From Epiperipatus broadwayi (lineage: Eukaryota; Onychophora; Udeonychophora; Euonychophora; Peripatidae), in contig JAQFVV010000286.1 of NCBI GenBank assembly GCA_028023455.1, positions 525,870 to 589,869 on the forward strand: a stretch of DNA of 64,000 bases. Direction: 5' to 3'. A program made the translations under genes and the position numbers. This document shows, one piece after another, positions 48,661 through 62,574 of the stretch; position 1 is the stretch's first letter, and each line of letters starts with the position of its first letter. The notes under the pieces are model-generated. The model saw only the letters and a list, made by a program, of their open reading frames with translations. It was not told the origin of the DNA and ran no database searches.

Positions 48661-50459
48661 CATGGATTAATTTTAAATGGATATATATAATAAATAATAA
48701 CAAAAAATTCCTTTCTTTTTTTTTTAATTAAAGGTTCTACAAGAATAGCAATAATAATAAAAATATACTTAAATAATTCTCTGGGAATGTCCTTTAGATT
48801 TCTGTTTTCCATTTTTCTTGTTTTTCCTTTCTTTGATTGGTTTATGTGCACATATGACATTATGTTGAAAGAGTCCTTATGATCAAGTTTGATTCCTATG
48901 TTTAATGATATAAAGTTTTTAAGCTGCTGTGAAGATTTCCTCATCTTGATTTCTGTAGATTACAGTTGAGTAGAACTTGTTTTAATTTTTTAAATATATG
49001 AGTCCACTTCTTGTTGCATTCTTCTTAGTTCAATTAATATTCATATTTAACACTTTATATGAAATTATAACATTCAAATTTAATGCTTTATATGCAAAAT
49101 CAAAATTTAGATTTTCTTATTTTCTGTGGTTTAAATTTGTACCTTTTGATGATTTCTGATAAATTAGTAGAGACAATTATGATATTGATTAACTTCCGGG
49201 GATCTGATGTATAACTAATTTAAACTTTATTCGAGAGTCATTGCTTTTTCCACATTATTAAATTTGGCAAGGTTCATTTTTCAAGAGACAGACAAAATAA
49301 TAATAATAAACTATTTTCTTTTCTTAAAAAAATGTTTCTTTTTAAACTTTTTTAGCCAAGTTCTCTCTAAAACCTATAATGAGAAAACTTGCAAGCAAGA
49401 TTGAAATAAAACCAGCCACCAGCTAAAGTTATTGAGATAGAGCTCTTATAGTCTGGCATCTCCCTCTCCTCCTCCCAATATGACATTACATTGACCATTC
49501 TGTATGTCTCTGGTCAGTGTTTTGCAATTAATTGCCTATCATTTCTTTTTCTTTCTTGTCATTTTAAATTTCTGCTCTCTCAAAAAAAACACATGCCCCA
49601 TTCATATCTGCATTCCAACAGATAATCAGCAATTAATTCTAAACTTAAATTCTTGTCATTATAGATATCACTCTAGTAATTAGTTTAGTAATTCTACACT
49701 GCGGAAATCACATTAAAGAACAAATGACAAAAAGCTCTCTCCTCAGAATAAATAACAGAAATCTCTCTTCCCCCTTTTACTTTTTTTTTGATAATAAAAA
49801 AATGTATAGCAGCCCAACTTCAAACCCAGAATCTTGATAGAAATCTTGGCTGCTATGAATAAACTATTAAAATGACTCAATTTCTTCTTTAAAAATCTCC
49901 CCACGAGATGACAAGGAATAATTATTATTTAATTGTGAACTTTATAATTAAAATCCACAACTAGATTAAATGCCCACACATGTTTCACATATACAATTCT
50001 TTAATTAAACTGATTGTTCAATATTTTAATCCTTAATTATTATTTTTTTTACCAATTTATAATTTTAATTTCATGAACTGTTTAATCCTAACCTGTCCAT
50101 GTAAAACTATGGCTATCTATTTTTACTCTCTCTAAAGTAGTTTTTAAATTGTACATTCCCCTCTCTTCTTTTTAATCTAACTATCAACCGATGTATAAAT
50201 ATTGCTTATCTAATAAATCATCAGTAATATTAAATTGTTCCCATAAATCAATATTAAATCAAACAATCTTTTGCCTAGAAATATTTTAATGACAAATGTA
50301 TAGATTGCCTACCAAGTAAAACATATGCAATCCCTATGAATATGGGTTCAAACCTAGCCTTGGCTAAAAAGTTTGTCTATTGAAGAAAAAAATATATACA
50401 GACTATGAGGAAAATTTTTGTTAAACATTATTTTACATAGTCAATCAAAAAATGGAGCC
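48661..50459. other. AT-rich stretch, no gene seen
   Basis: Contains short AAT and T runs. A 108-codon minus-strand frame at 48618-48944 runs partly through the AAT tract and resembles no family. Nothing else can be supported. Confidence 0.45.
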
Positions 50460-50746
50460 TTGGGGCAAATCCAAGGGCTACAATATATATATATATATAT
50501 ATATATGATATATTTATTTTCTATTACAATATATATATATATATATATATATTGTAATAGAAAATAAATAATCATCCAATTTAAATGAAGGAAAAAAACC
50601 CAAAACATTGATGCCGATTATAATAGTAAATAAATGTATTAAGATAAGAAGTCTATTTGTAATAGAACATCTCTTCTCCAACAGTCATAAGCTAACCAAG
50701 CCCTAATGATGATGCACCAATTTGTAATAGTACGTAAATATGACGT

Positions 50747-50792
<46 letters not shown>

Positions 50793-51320
50793 ATCATATG
50801 AGAAGAAAATAGTGCTCCAAACATTAGACAACAATTGTAATAGTAAATATATAAATCAATATAAATGAAGAAAGATGAATAAATAATAGATAATCAATGT
50901 AGCATGCCATATAAGCCATAAGTAAAAAAAATGATGTGGCCTAAATTACTGAGCAGCATTTATAATGAAAAATACAATTTGAAACCCTATATGTAATCAA
51001 CAATCATTAATTGACTAAGACTCATGATGATACAATATTTACAATGGAATACATTATCTTTTAAATTATTTGATCTGTAAATTCAATCTATAAATTGCAC
51101 CATTTATAATAGTTAAATAAATTAGAAATAAAAAAAAGATTTGGATAAGATATACCTATGAGGCATCCATAAATTAATCAGGTTTCATAGTAACTTGTCA
51201 ACTATAATAAAATGCATGTACCATGCAAGAAGAAATAACATCCAGATAATAAATGTAATACCTATTTAATAGCATGTTATACATATATTAAGATAAAATA
51301 AATTGCCTCAAAATGAATAT
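50460..51320. repeat. degenerate tandem repeat, period roughly 100 bp
   Basis: The word TTGTAATAGTAAATAAAT or variants recurs near 50553, 50619, 50657, 50723, 50835, 50958, 51040, 51101 and 51203. Accompanying words include GAAGA, CATAAGCYA and ATGATGATGCA. Spacing is uneven and identity low. Several TA runs lie inside. Confidence 0.5.
50511..50570. repeat. perfect 60-bp palindrome with a TA core
   Basis: TATTTATTTTCTATTACAAT, a TA run, then ATTGTAATAGAAAATAAATA: 20-bp arms, exactly complementary. It has the same build as the palindrome at 14041-14108. Confidence 0.9.
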
Positions 51321-54300
51321 ACTAAAATATATTATTATCATGGCTAACTATATAAGACAAACTTAATAATATAGAGCATTGACTAGAATATGTTGCTAAT
51401 TATTTTTCAGGGTTAATTTAACTTATAATTAATTATATACCAAATATAATTCATAACAAAAGGAATTTTACTGAATCCAAAATATATTTATTCAATTGAA
51501 ATTACCAATAATTTAATACTTTCATATCGGCTAGCTTGTAGAACTGATGTACTAAAAATAGAGAAAAAGAAAATTCATAAATCTTAAATAAAACTCAAAA
51601 TCATTCTTTTATATAAAATAAATGATATAGCTTTATTTCAACATTGCAACTTTAGATTTATAATAGCATACATATTAAGGAAACATAAGAATAGTTTTAC
51701 TTTGCAAATACTTAATTTTTTATAGGTAAATTAAGTACAGAGTTTAACAATAACACTTATAATTTGCAATTTATAGTTACATAGGAACTGTATAAGCTGT
51801 TATGTAGTTAAATAAATATACAAATAAATAAACAAGTTGGAGATAACTTGTTGCATTAATAATCTAAGTTATAAATGTATTTCTTTAATGCATTTTTTTA
51901 AAATACTATTTTAAATAAATACCAATTATAAATAGCAAATAACTAAATTACTGAATTAAGCAAATATTAAATGGATTCAATGAATGAACCATTTATTAGA
52001 ATCATTTATCCACACATAAATCATAAATTCAATGTCTACATAATGTAAATCATCTAAGTAAACATTTAAAAATAACTAAGTAATTTACATTGGAAAAGTT
52101 TTAGATGACTACAGCATATACATAACATGTGTGGATTATACTAACTGGCCATATGCTTATAAATTCAAACATTTACAATTACAAAATATTATTAGTTGTT
52201 TTGTGAATGATTACAAATCATGATAGCACAAAACACAGACATTTTTATACTTTAAAACACTAACATAATTGAGTGCACCCTAAAGGAATCACATCCTTTA
52301 AAAAAACTTATCTTAACATTATTTACTAAAATACAAGCAACCTCACATAATATGATGGAAATTTTAAATTAAATCTCATGAGTGATAAATCCAAAAAGGG
52401 ACTCTATAATGCAACTAGCATAAATATATCAAAAGCATGGTGGCTTCCAGGATAACACCTACATTTGAGGCAAACTAAGATGCCTGGATCTTTTGTCTCA
52501 GTGCACCAGGAAAATATATGGAGAGGCTCACCAAAAACAACAACACTAGGTATCTAGAAATATGTGATTACCATCACTGGAAATATAAGCACTATCACTC
52601 CTGGATAACTAATAGGGATGGGAAATTTATCCACTCCATCTAGTAACAATACTAACTGTAATAAATAAGGCTTGATATTAAAGTTATTCTACAACTAATG
52701 ATACCAAGATAAAAACTTCATAATAGTGGACTAAAGTTATAACTATAATTTTAACCTCAATAAACAATAAATAATGTCTGCACCAACAAATAAGTTTAAA
52801 AGTCAACTGACTTACATATAAATAAAGATAGTGACCAGCATATGAAATATTGGCACTAATATATATAATGCACACAAGTATGAAATATTAAATATTTTAA
52901 CTTATAAGATTTAATGGATATGAATAAATGTAATCAGATTGTTAGAATAATAATTGAAGAACTAAGATAATTATTAAACAATGATATTACTTATAAATAC
53001 AATTCTATAAATTTGTACACTTATACAATTCCTATGCACTGAAATATAAATTATTGCTTTCCAATTTAAATTGACAAATGACCTTTATTATTTAATATAC
53101 CTGTATGCAAAATGCGAATCAAATAAAAGTGAAAAAAATAAATAAATGTTATATATATATATATATTTATAATTACAACATATTAGCATAGTTTAAATTA
53201 TAAAATGCCTTTAAAATAAATAAACAAACATATATACTAAAATCAACTTTCATCATTCTTAAAATTTTACTATTGAAAATTAATTTGTAGATTAGTTTCT
53301 GAATATTTTAATTGTATATTCTTTCATAAAGATATATTACATGTTACATAAAAATAAAAATAAAAAATAAAAAAATAGACAATATGAAGAAAAATAAGAT
53401 AAAATTTTTTTACCCTATATTTGCACAAGTGTTCAATCATTGAAAAAGTCAGCTAGCTATTTCCAACACTTTCACTTATTTATTCATCCTAAAATGGCTT
53501 GAAGTGATGTAATATGTACATATTGTAAGTAAATTAAGAGATTTGCTTCTTGTTGTTAAAACCATTAATTTAAGTTATTTCCTGGATATTCTATTATATA
53601 CGCGATGAATTTGAACATTGTTTTTGGATTACTAAGTAATTTGGAAATTGTAATAGAATGGATCAGTCAATTATGATAGCTATTTTTTTAAACTTTTTGA
53701 AGAATGCCGGTTTACTTTTGAAGTTTTATGTTTTACTGAAGTTTCCAATGTTGATTAATGAACAAGTAGGAAGGCAAATGCCTTGAAAATGATAACAGTT
53801 GTACTCAGCACATTGTGTTTAGTATAATTCCTTAATCCAATGATCTTTTTTAAAGAAATTTATAAGAGAAATTTGAAAAAAATGACGAACGAAAATAATG
53901 TCTTCTTTTTTAACTTTTTTATCCACCTGCCAGAATGATGACAATAGCTAGCATTCCAAAAATCATGTGCTGATCTAAAAATAGTCTTTAACACTATTAT
54001 TTAGTATTTTAAAATATTTTTTTAAATAACAAAAAAAAAATAAGAAATAATTTCAATAAAAAAATACATATATATTATATTGAAAGATCTATGTTGTAAT
54101 TCACAAGTCAAATAAATATTTAAACAACAAAAATAATACTACTATATATTTTATAATTTTTAAAATAAATAAATAAGTAAAGGTACAATATACTTATATT
54201 TATCAATTTAAATACCACTGCCAATGATTATTTCTTTATACATACTCTCATAATTATATACATATATTGCCATTACAATGATCTATTTCAAAACAAAGCA

Positions 54301-54489
54301 TATATCATAATAAATAAATAAACCTGAACTAAATAACAATAAAACAATTAATAACAATAACATTAACAACTTATTTACAAATCCTTAAGTAAAACTACAT
54401 CAAAGACATTTTTTAAAACCATGCAGCTCCAAAAAAAAAAAATAATAAGGATTTTCTATTCTGTACAATATATATATATATATATAGTA
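51321..54489. other. AT-rich stretch, no gene seen
   Basis: Long stretch with TA runs near 53150 and 54467 and A-runs. I see no coding frame, RNA gene or bounded repeat. Confidence 0.5.
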
Positions 54490-54775
54490 GGAAGAGAAAT
54501 TCCACATTGTTATTAAGCAACAAAGTGTACTTTTTAAAATCGGCTTGTGATATTCTCTCTTCATAATTTTAACAAAGTTTATTATTATTCAATATGATAA
54601 AACAAATATTTTTATTTTCACTTAAATAAAATACTCATTCACTCTCGTGTGTATTCCGAATTTGAATTAACTCAACTATTTAAGTATTAATTATATTTAA
54701 CATTATAAAAACAAATTATTTACAATCTAATACTATAGGTAGATGATATATAATGGATTTGCATTTTACAATAAT
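54490..54775 (-). repeat. solo fragment of the gag-only element's LTR
   Basis: Matches 40165-40450, for example AACAAAGTTTATTATTATTC and TCCGAATTTGAATTAACTCA against TTCGAATTTGAATTCAACTC. It represents the part of the LTR missing from the copy at 43680-45290. Confidence 0.6.
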
Positions 54776-55949
54776 AAATACTTTTATAAAGATTAATTGT
54801 TTTAATCTATGTCATATTGTAATTAAGTTCAAATTGAGTTAATATTGATCTATTTCTTTATAAATTAATTACTTATTCATTCAGAATAATATTTTCTAAG
54901 AAATAATTTAATCAAGCTTGTTTGTTGCATATTTCAATATTTTTGTACCGAGGAGAATTTTTTTTTTAATATTGGTTACTAAATTATGCTAAAATTTATA
55001 AATTACTTTCATAATTTTTGATAAAATGAAAAGCTTTTTGAGAAACTTTTGTATTTCTGACTGGTGATGAAAGCATATAATAATATAAAAAATCTTTTAA
55101 AAACTTATCATCAGTCATTTACCTGATAATATCTCATTTTTTAAACAGAGTCAGTTTTAAGCAGTCAAAAAACATACAAAATCATTTAAATACTTTTTTC
55201 AAAAGCCTGTATATTTGAATACTGCTTAAACTTTGTGCCATTCACTTTAAAAATCGGTGAATGTTTAAACTGTGTTAATAAAAGTTATGTGCTTCCTTAA
55301 TAAAAGTTATGTGCTTCCATTAACCTATTACATGTGTGGATAGATGTAAATAGGGGTGATGCTGGATAAATATATGACCAAATAATACAGTTCATAGTGC
55401 TTTTAAACTGCACTCTATAATCTTGTAAGTTTTTTAATCAGTGAAAAAGATATTAGACTGCTTACTTTTATTTTGTATGTATATATAAAAAATTAAATTT
55501 GTTCATAGACTTGCAAACACAAATATTAAATATAAATGAGAATTTCTATGTAATAATCTAGGCAATGTTTCAGTTGTGATATAATTAATATACAACCAAT
55601 TAAAATTGAAAAGACAAGCTAAAACAATATGATCTAAAAATAACAGTAGAACTTATTTAGCTTAAGCTAGAAGATGGAATTTTTTTCTGGCTTAATGCTC
55701 GGCTTATTATGAAGATTATTTGTCAAATATAAATATTATATACATAGAGAAATTAAAATACAATCTATCTGAAATTTTACAAGAAATTAAACCTCTTTCA
55801 TAATCTTCTTACAATGAATTAGGTATATTAACCTAATAATTAATAACTCATATAAGAACCTGAATATTAAATTACGATAAAGGTTAACAGCTTGTGGCTT
55901 TGACTATACCATGGCTGAAAAATTTACTTAGATTATTCCATGAAAATTT

Positions 55950-55985
<36 letters not shown>

Positions 55986-56285
55986 GGGTTTCCATATATA
56001 TATATATATATATATATATATGGGGGTGTACTGTTTATGTGTGCATTTATCCATTATAGAATAATTATTTGTAATGTTTCAGAGAATGTTAAAACACTTT
56101 TTTTATATAAAATATAGGAAATTTTATTCTGTAATTTGGTTACAACACATATGATATGGTTAAAAATAGGATACACTAAATGGTATTCAAAGAAAAAAAA
56201 GTTTCATGATATTTATTACCTTGTTACAAATCTTCGAGTTTACATAATTATATCATGTGCTATACAAAGTTAAATTCTTCATTTT
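54776..56285. other. AT-rich stretch with duplicated TA microsatellite
   Basis: AATAAAAGTTATGTGCTTCC is doubled in tandem near 55278-55318. At 55949-56025 a unit TTTCCA-(TA)n-TGGGGG occurs twice in tandem. No gene is seen. Confidence 0.55.
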
Positions 56286-57600
56286 ACTCGGTTAATGTTG
56301 ATTCACATACTATAACTGAGAAATCAAAACCGCAATGGACATATCATTGCCTCCTCATCCAGAGAAGAAAAACCAATGCCTGAAAAAATGCCCTCATATC
56401 CTCATCCCAGTTGCTTCCAATAGTGCTAGGATTTAGGCCCAGGGACCCCTAACCCCAGATTTTCCCATCTAGACAGCAAAGATGAGTGAAACTGTGGTCC
56501 CAATCCAAGATAATTGTTGATTTACACAGTGCAATACAAAATTCCAACCATTATGAATAACATCATCCCCATTACTCCAGAAATGAGAAAATCTATGTCA
56601 ATAATGATCCCCTCACACCGTCATCCCAGCCAGCCCAGAAAACTAGAACTTAGACTCCAGGGACCCTCCCAGACTCCAGACTCTCCATCCAGGTCACAAA
56701 GATGAGTCAGACAGTGGTTTTAAACAAAAGATAAAATCACAGCAGCAAACTCTAGGTTTTCAATGGCTGGAACACATTATGTTCAATTTAAAGAACACCT
56801 CACACTTCTACACAGTAACTGTTGATTTACAAAGTTTTTTGCAGAAAACCAATTGACAGGTTTAATTTGTCCATAATTTATCTAGTAAAATCTAGAAACA
56901 TTTATCTGTAAGATGGATAGCTTATATAGGATTCCAGTGTTATAAAGTAACTGCTGATTCACAGTGCAAAATACAGAAACCAGAGCACAATGAAACACAT
57001 CATCCCCCACCAAAATAAGAAATTCAATGCAGGTAATGATCCCCAAAACATTCACAACCCAGCCAGCCTTCCAATGGCTGGGGATCATGGCCCCAGGACC
57101 CTTCCAACTACAAGACTCATCCAGCCTGGCAAAAAAAATGAGTGAAACATCTGCCCCAATCCAAACATAAATCATAGTGAAAATCATCAGAACTTTCAAT
57201 GGCTGGCAACTAAGTTTTTCTCTTATCAAAATCAAGAACTTTAATATATATATTAAAAATACACATTTATATTATATGCTATATAACCATCAATTCAAAG
57301 ATCAGCAAGGTAACTGTAATTTACATAGTGTAATGTAGAACTTAAAATGACAAATTGCAATTAGACAGTATTGTTTTGATTGCATTAATCCATGAGCTGA
57401 TTAACTGTTGATATTAATCTAATGTTACAATTCAGGATGATTTATCAATTCCAGAATTCAAATATGGCTGGCATTTGAAAGTCAATTCAAAGTTCTAGAA
57501 AGCAATTGTTGATTTATATATTGTAAAGTAGAAGTTAAAATGAGACTGAGTTTTGACTGTAATATTTTGCTGTCTTTATTCATGTTATGATTACTGTTGG
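56286..57600 (+). repeat. degenerate satellite-like repeat marked by GTTGATTYACA
   Basis: GTWACTGTTGATTTACANAGTGCAA or variants begin units near 56290, 56507, 56815, 56947, 57310 and 57505. Two units also share CATCATCCCC, AATGATCCC and CAGCCAGCC (compare 56568-56635 with 57000-57070). The patch 56330-57130 is much richer in C than its surroundings on this strand. No intact frame is seen. Confidence 0.6.
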
Positions 57601-58642
57601 TGATAATCAAATGTTGTAATCATCTGAAAAGATGATTTATATCTGAAAAGAGAGCTAAGAAGCTACTCTTTTAAATAGGAATAATTTTAATGACATTTAA
57701 TTTCCTAAACTAGGAAAAAATGGAACTAAAACAGGGAGCAGTAAGAGAGTCAACTGGAGTCCTTGGCGACCTTTAGTGAATTACAATGTTAAAACATTTT
57801 AACAACAAAGCAGGTTTGAATTCATAATAATAAAAAAATTTTAAAGCAGTGTTTTCAATAATGAGTAATATCATAATCATATCATTATGTTCCTAAAGAA
57901 AGTTGAGATCTAGATTTAAAATTGTTTTTCAATATTAAATAATAGCTACTCTGTTTCTAAAAATCATTGGTATATAAATCTACTCCTAAAAGTGTGATTT
58001 TAGGATAATCTATTATTTAATTTTCAAAATTAACTGTAAATCTAAATAACTTACTTTAGTTACATAATCTTATGATTGTTACTACTCAGTATTGAAAGCA
58101 CAGAGCTTTAAATAAATTTTCTTTATTAAAAATTTAAATCTGTTTTGTTGTCAAAAATGTTCTAACATTTTCTGAACCATTACAAATATTTCAGAAAATT
58201 AGGGTTAAAAAATTATTCTGGAATAATTATTTATATTTATTATAAATATAATAATTTATTATAATAATTATAATTATTTATACATATTGAAGTCATATAT
58301 GTACTTACATATATATGCTTCATGTCTGTTTACATTTAAATCCTTTTAAACCCTGTTATAAGGAAATTTTAAATTTTATTTTATTAAAAATTTATTTAAG
58401 GCTAATGAGAATTAAATTTTATTTTATTAAATTTACTAAAGGCACATCGATGTGTGTGTAGAAAGGGTTAGCTGAGATTCTAGAAAATTCAGATAAACAA
58501 TTTTAATAATTCAGCTAATTAAAATTTCTGGGCATTTTCTTTTTAATGAAATTTATAAAGACACATTAATTATAAGTCATAGGTACATTTATATTTGTTA
58601 TTGAAACCTTATCTAATCAATGAAAAATAAAGTAATTGTTTG

Positions 58643-58645
<3 letters not shown>
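57601..58645. other. AT-rich stretch, no gene seen
   Basis: No frame or bounded repeat can be supported. Confidence 0.55.

Positions 58646-58688
<43 letters not shown>
58646..58688 (+). repeat. (TA)n at the 3' end of the RTE LINE
   Basis: This TA run adjoins the (GAT)n-like tail of the minus-strand LINE; RTE elements often end in short simple repeats. Confidence 0.9.
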
Positions 58689-58690
<2 letters not shown>

Positions 58691-58699
58691 TCATCATTA

Positions 58700-59398
58700 T
58701 CAACCATTATCAATCCACTGCAGGATGAAGGTCTCTCCAAGTTTAATCCATCTTCTCCGATCTTCAGCTTCTCTTCTCCACATCACCCCTGCACACTTTC
58801 TTATTTCATCCATCCATCTCACATGTGGTCTCTTTCTGGGTCTTTTACAATCTCTTGGAATCCAGTTTAAAATTTCAATTGTCCATCTATTATCATTTCT
58901 TCTAGCAATATGTCCAGCCCAACTCCACTTCAATCTTTTAATTTTTTCAATGAGGTCAGTAACACCTGTTTGTTCTCTTACCCATACATTGCATTTTCGA
59001 TCTCTTCTTGTTACTCCCAATATACATCTCTCCATACTTCCTTGAGTGGTCTGAAGTCTCTGTATTGCTCTTGCATTAAGTGTCCAAGTCTCAGATCCAT
59101 AAATAAGAACTGGTAAAACACATTTGTTAAAAACCTTCCTTTTCAAACACATAGGCATATTTCCTTTTAGTATCAAGTTATTTCTACCAAAAGCACTCCA
59201 ACCAAGTTTAATTCTATGATTAATTTCTTCCATTATGTTTCCATCTGTATTAATAATCTGACCAAGGTATTTGTAACTGTTAACTTCTTCTAATTCATCA
59301 TAATCAAGCTTTATTTTCATATTTTGAGCAAATCGATTAAACATTACTTTAGTCTTTTTAACATTTATCTTTAGTCCTACTTTCTTACTTTCATTCAT
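58700..59398 (-). pseudogene. RTE LINE, C-terminal part of ORF2
   Basis: GLKINVKKTKVMFNR and VNSYKYLGQIINTDGN are the blocks that follow the RT catalytic site. VLIYGSETWTLNA, GHIARRNDNRW and RPHVRWMDEIRKCAG are hallmark C-terminal blocks of RTE-type elements. It ends ILQWIDNG just before the simple-repeat tail. A frameshift at 59395-59398 separates it from the RT core; residues on both sides join naturally, so one base was gained or lost. Confidence 0.9.
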
Positions 59399-60567
59399 AA
59401 TTCCTGCAACATATCCCGCAGCTCTGAAGCATTATTTGCAAAAACAACTACATCATCTGTGAAATCTAAATGACTTAAATAATCTCCATTTACTTTCACT
59501 CCTTTAGTTTCCCATTTTAATCCACAAAATACTTGCAGCAGCACTGCTGTAAAAAGTTTTGGAGATATGGAGTCACCTTGTCTTACACCTTTCTCAATGT
59601 TGACTTTTCCAGTATCATTATATAATCTAATTGTTGCTGTTGCATTTTTATAAATATTCTTCAAAATATGACAATATCCTGGATCTATACCTTGATGATC
59701 CAATGCTTTAATCTCTGAAGAAATGTTTATAGAATCAAATGCCTTTTCATAATCTACAAATCCAAAACATAATGACAACTCATATTCATTTGTCCTTTCT
59801 ATAACTTCTCCCAACACCTGGATATGATCTACTGTACTAAAACCACTTTTAAATCCAGCTTGTTCTCTTGGTTGGTGGAAATCCAATGTTCTCTGTAGAC
59901 GAGTTGTAATTATCTTGGTAAAAATTTTATATAAAACTGATAAAAGGCTGATAGGTCTGTAATTTCTAATATCTTCTTTATCACATTTTTTAAATATTAA
60001 TATTATTACTGCATTCTTCCAATCATCCAGTACATCTTTATTATTTAGACATTTGGTATATAACTTTGCTAAAATTTTATCTATTTCTTCACCTGCTTCT
60101 TTTAATATATCAATTATAATTCCATCATTACCTGGAGCCTTTCTCTTCTTCATACATTTAATTGCGTGTCTCACTTCTTCATTTAAAATTCTGGGCAATT
60201 CAAAAGATGTAATAGATATATGAGGTACTTGTTCTTTATTACTATATAATTCTTGATAAAAATCTTCTACCAATTTCATGATGTCATCTCTCTTTTTAGT
60301 AACAATTCCATCTTTTTTTCTTATTGCAGTTATAAATTTCCTACCAATACCAAAATGTTATTTTACATTCTTAAGACTTTTATTTTTTTCTACAGCTTTC
60401 CTTGCTAGTTCACAATTATACTTTCTTATATCATTTTCAACTCTTTTCCGCACCATTTTACAAAATTCGAGATATTCAATTCTTTTTAATGCATCATTTT
60501 TGTATATCTTCATATTCCTTCTTTTCTTCATAAATTCTTTAGTCTCAGTAGAAATTTTATTGATCAA
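59395..60567 (-). pseudogene. RTE LINE, reverse transcriptase core
   Basis: RKAPGNDGI, YRPISLLSVLYKIFTKII (block 2), FGFVDYEKAFDSI with the first catalytic Asp, GVRQGDSISPKLFTAVL (block 4) and LDFTDDVVVFA (block 5) are all present. The usual FADD box reads FTDD; both aspartates remain. An in-frame stop lies at 60355-60357, so the part to its right (60358-60567, the basic linker) is in the same frame. A frameshift near 60560 separates it from the endonuclease. Confidence 0.92.
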
Positions 60568-61435
60568 TTGCTTCTTTTCTACCAGCTATCTTTGTTGCAG
60601 TCTTTAAAAGTGTATCAGTTATTTTCATATTAATTTCATTCACATCTGAATCATGCTCAAAATCTACTAATACTTGAAACCGATTTCTAAGTTCTAATTT
60701 AAATTCATTAGAATGTTTCTGAAGATTAGGAATATCAACTGTAAATATTGTTTTTCTTAATAATTTTTGTCTCTCTAGTTTCACATTAACATGTATCTTA
60801 CACCTTACTAATCGATGATCACTTCCTGTGTTAAATTTATTAAGAACATTACAAACTTGAAATATGTATTTCCTATTAGTCAAAATATAATCCAATTCTC
60901 CTGTAACTTCATTTGGATGCTTCCATGTCCATTTCCTTTTAACATTTTTCTCAAAAAAAGAATTCATAATATAAAGTTTTTCTTTTTCTGCAAACTCCAC
61001 AAGTCTATGTCCTCTCTCATTTCTATTACCATAACCAAAATTACCTATAGCACTTTCATCTTTCATTTGTTTACCAATTCTAGCATTAAAGTCTCCCATA
61101 ATGATTTTAAAATGTTGTTTACTCTGATCAAAAGCCTTTTGTACATCCATATAAAAATCTTCTACTACTTCATCACTATGAGAACTTGTTGGGGCATAAA
61201 CCTGAATTATCTGCATTTTATATCTGCTATTAAGTTGTGTAACTAATCTTGCCACTCTGTCTGATACACCATCAATCTCCACAATATTGTTCTTCCACTT
61301 TTTATTTATAATGAATCCTACTCCACTTGTATTTCCAATATTCATGTCCACTCCATACAGTCTTGTCATTGCAGCTGTTATTACTATGTGATTATTCATA
61401 TAGTATACGAACATGGATGGGCTGCTCACCAACAT
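60557..61435 (-). pseudogene. RTE LINE, endonuclease domain lacking its N-terminus
   Basis: GVGFIINKKWKNNI opens the recognisable part. IIQVYAPTSS, KIIMGDFNARIG (metal-binding Asp and Asn), WTWKHPNEVTGELDYILTNR (Asp) and TGSDHRLVRCKI (catalytic Ser-Asp-His) follow in order. The N-terminal strand and the catalytic-Glu segment are absent here and occur on the opposite strand at 61712-61870. Upstream of about residue 25 the sequence has no homology to the family and is probably junction DNA. Confidence 0.9.
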
Positions 61436-61594
61436 GCATTAGCCAGCGTGGTGAGTTTATTGGCTTTTTACCTCTGAGTTTAAGATCAAGAAACACCATG
61501 GTCTTTCTTCTCAGTTCCTGATAAGGCAGAATGAATGTTTGTGTAAATGATAAATATTTTTCCAATACATATATATACAATTATGACAGACAAA
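61436..61594. other. junction between the two arms of the inverted LINE
   Basis: These bases separate the minus-strand endonuclease from the plus-strand leader. They are richer in GC than the flanks and may be LINE 5' sequence or filler. I cannot assign them. Confidence 0.35.

Positions 61595-62574
<980 letters not shown>

Noticed and set aside
56882-57235. 117-codon minus-strand frame
   Set aside because: It lies within the satellite-like repeat; the apparent hydrophobic pattern follows repeat composition and neighbouring units do not keep the frame.
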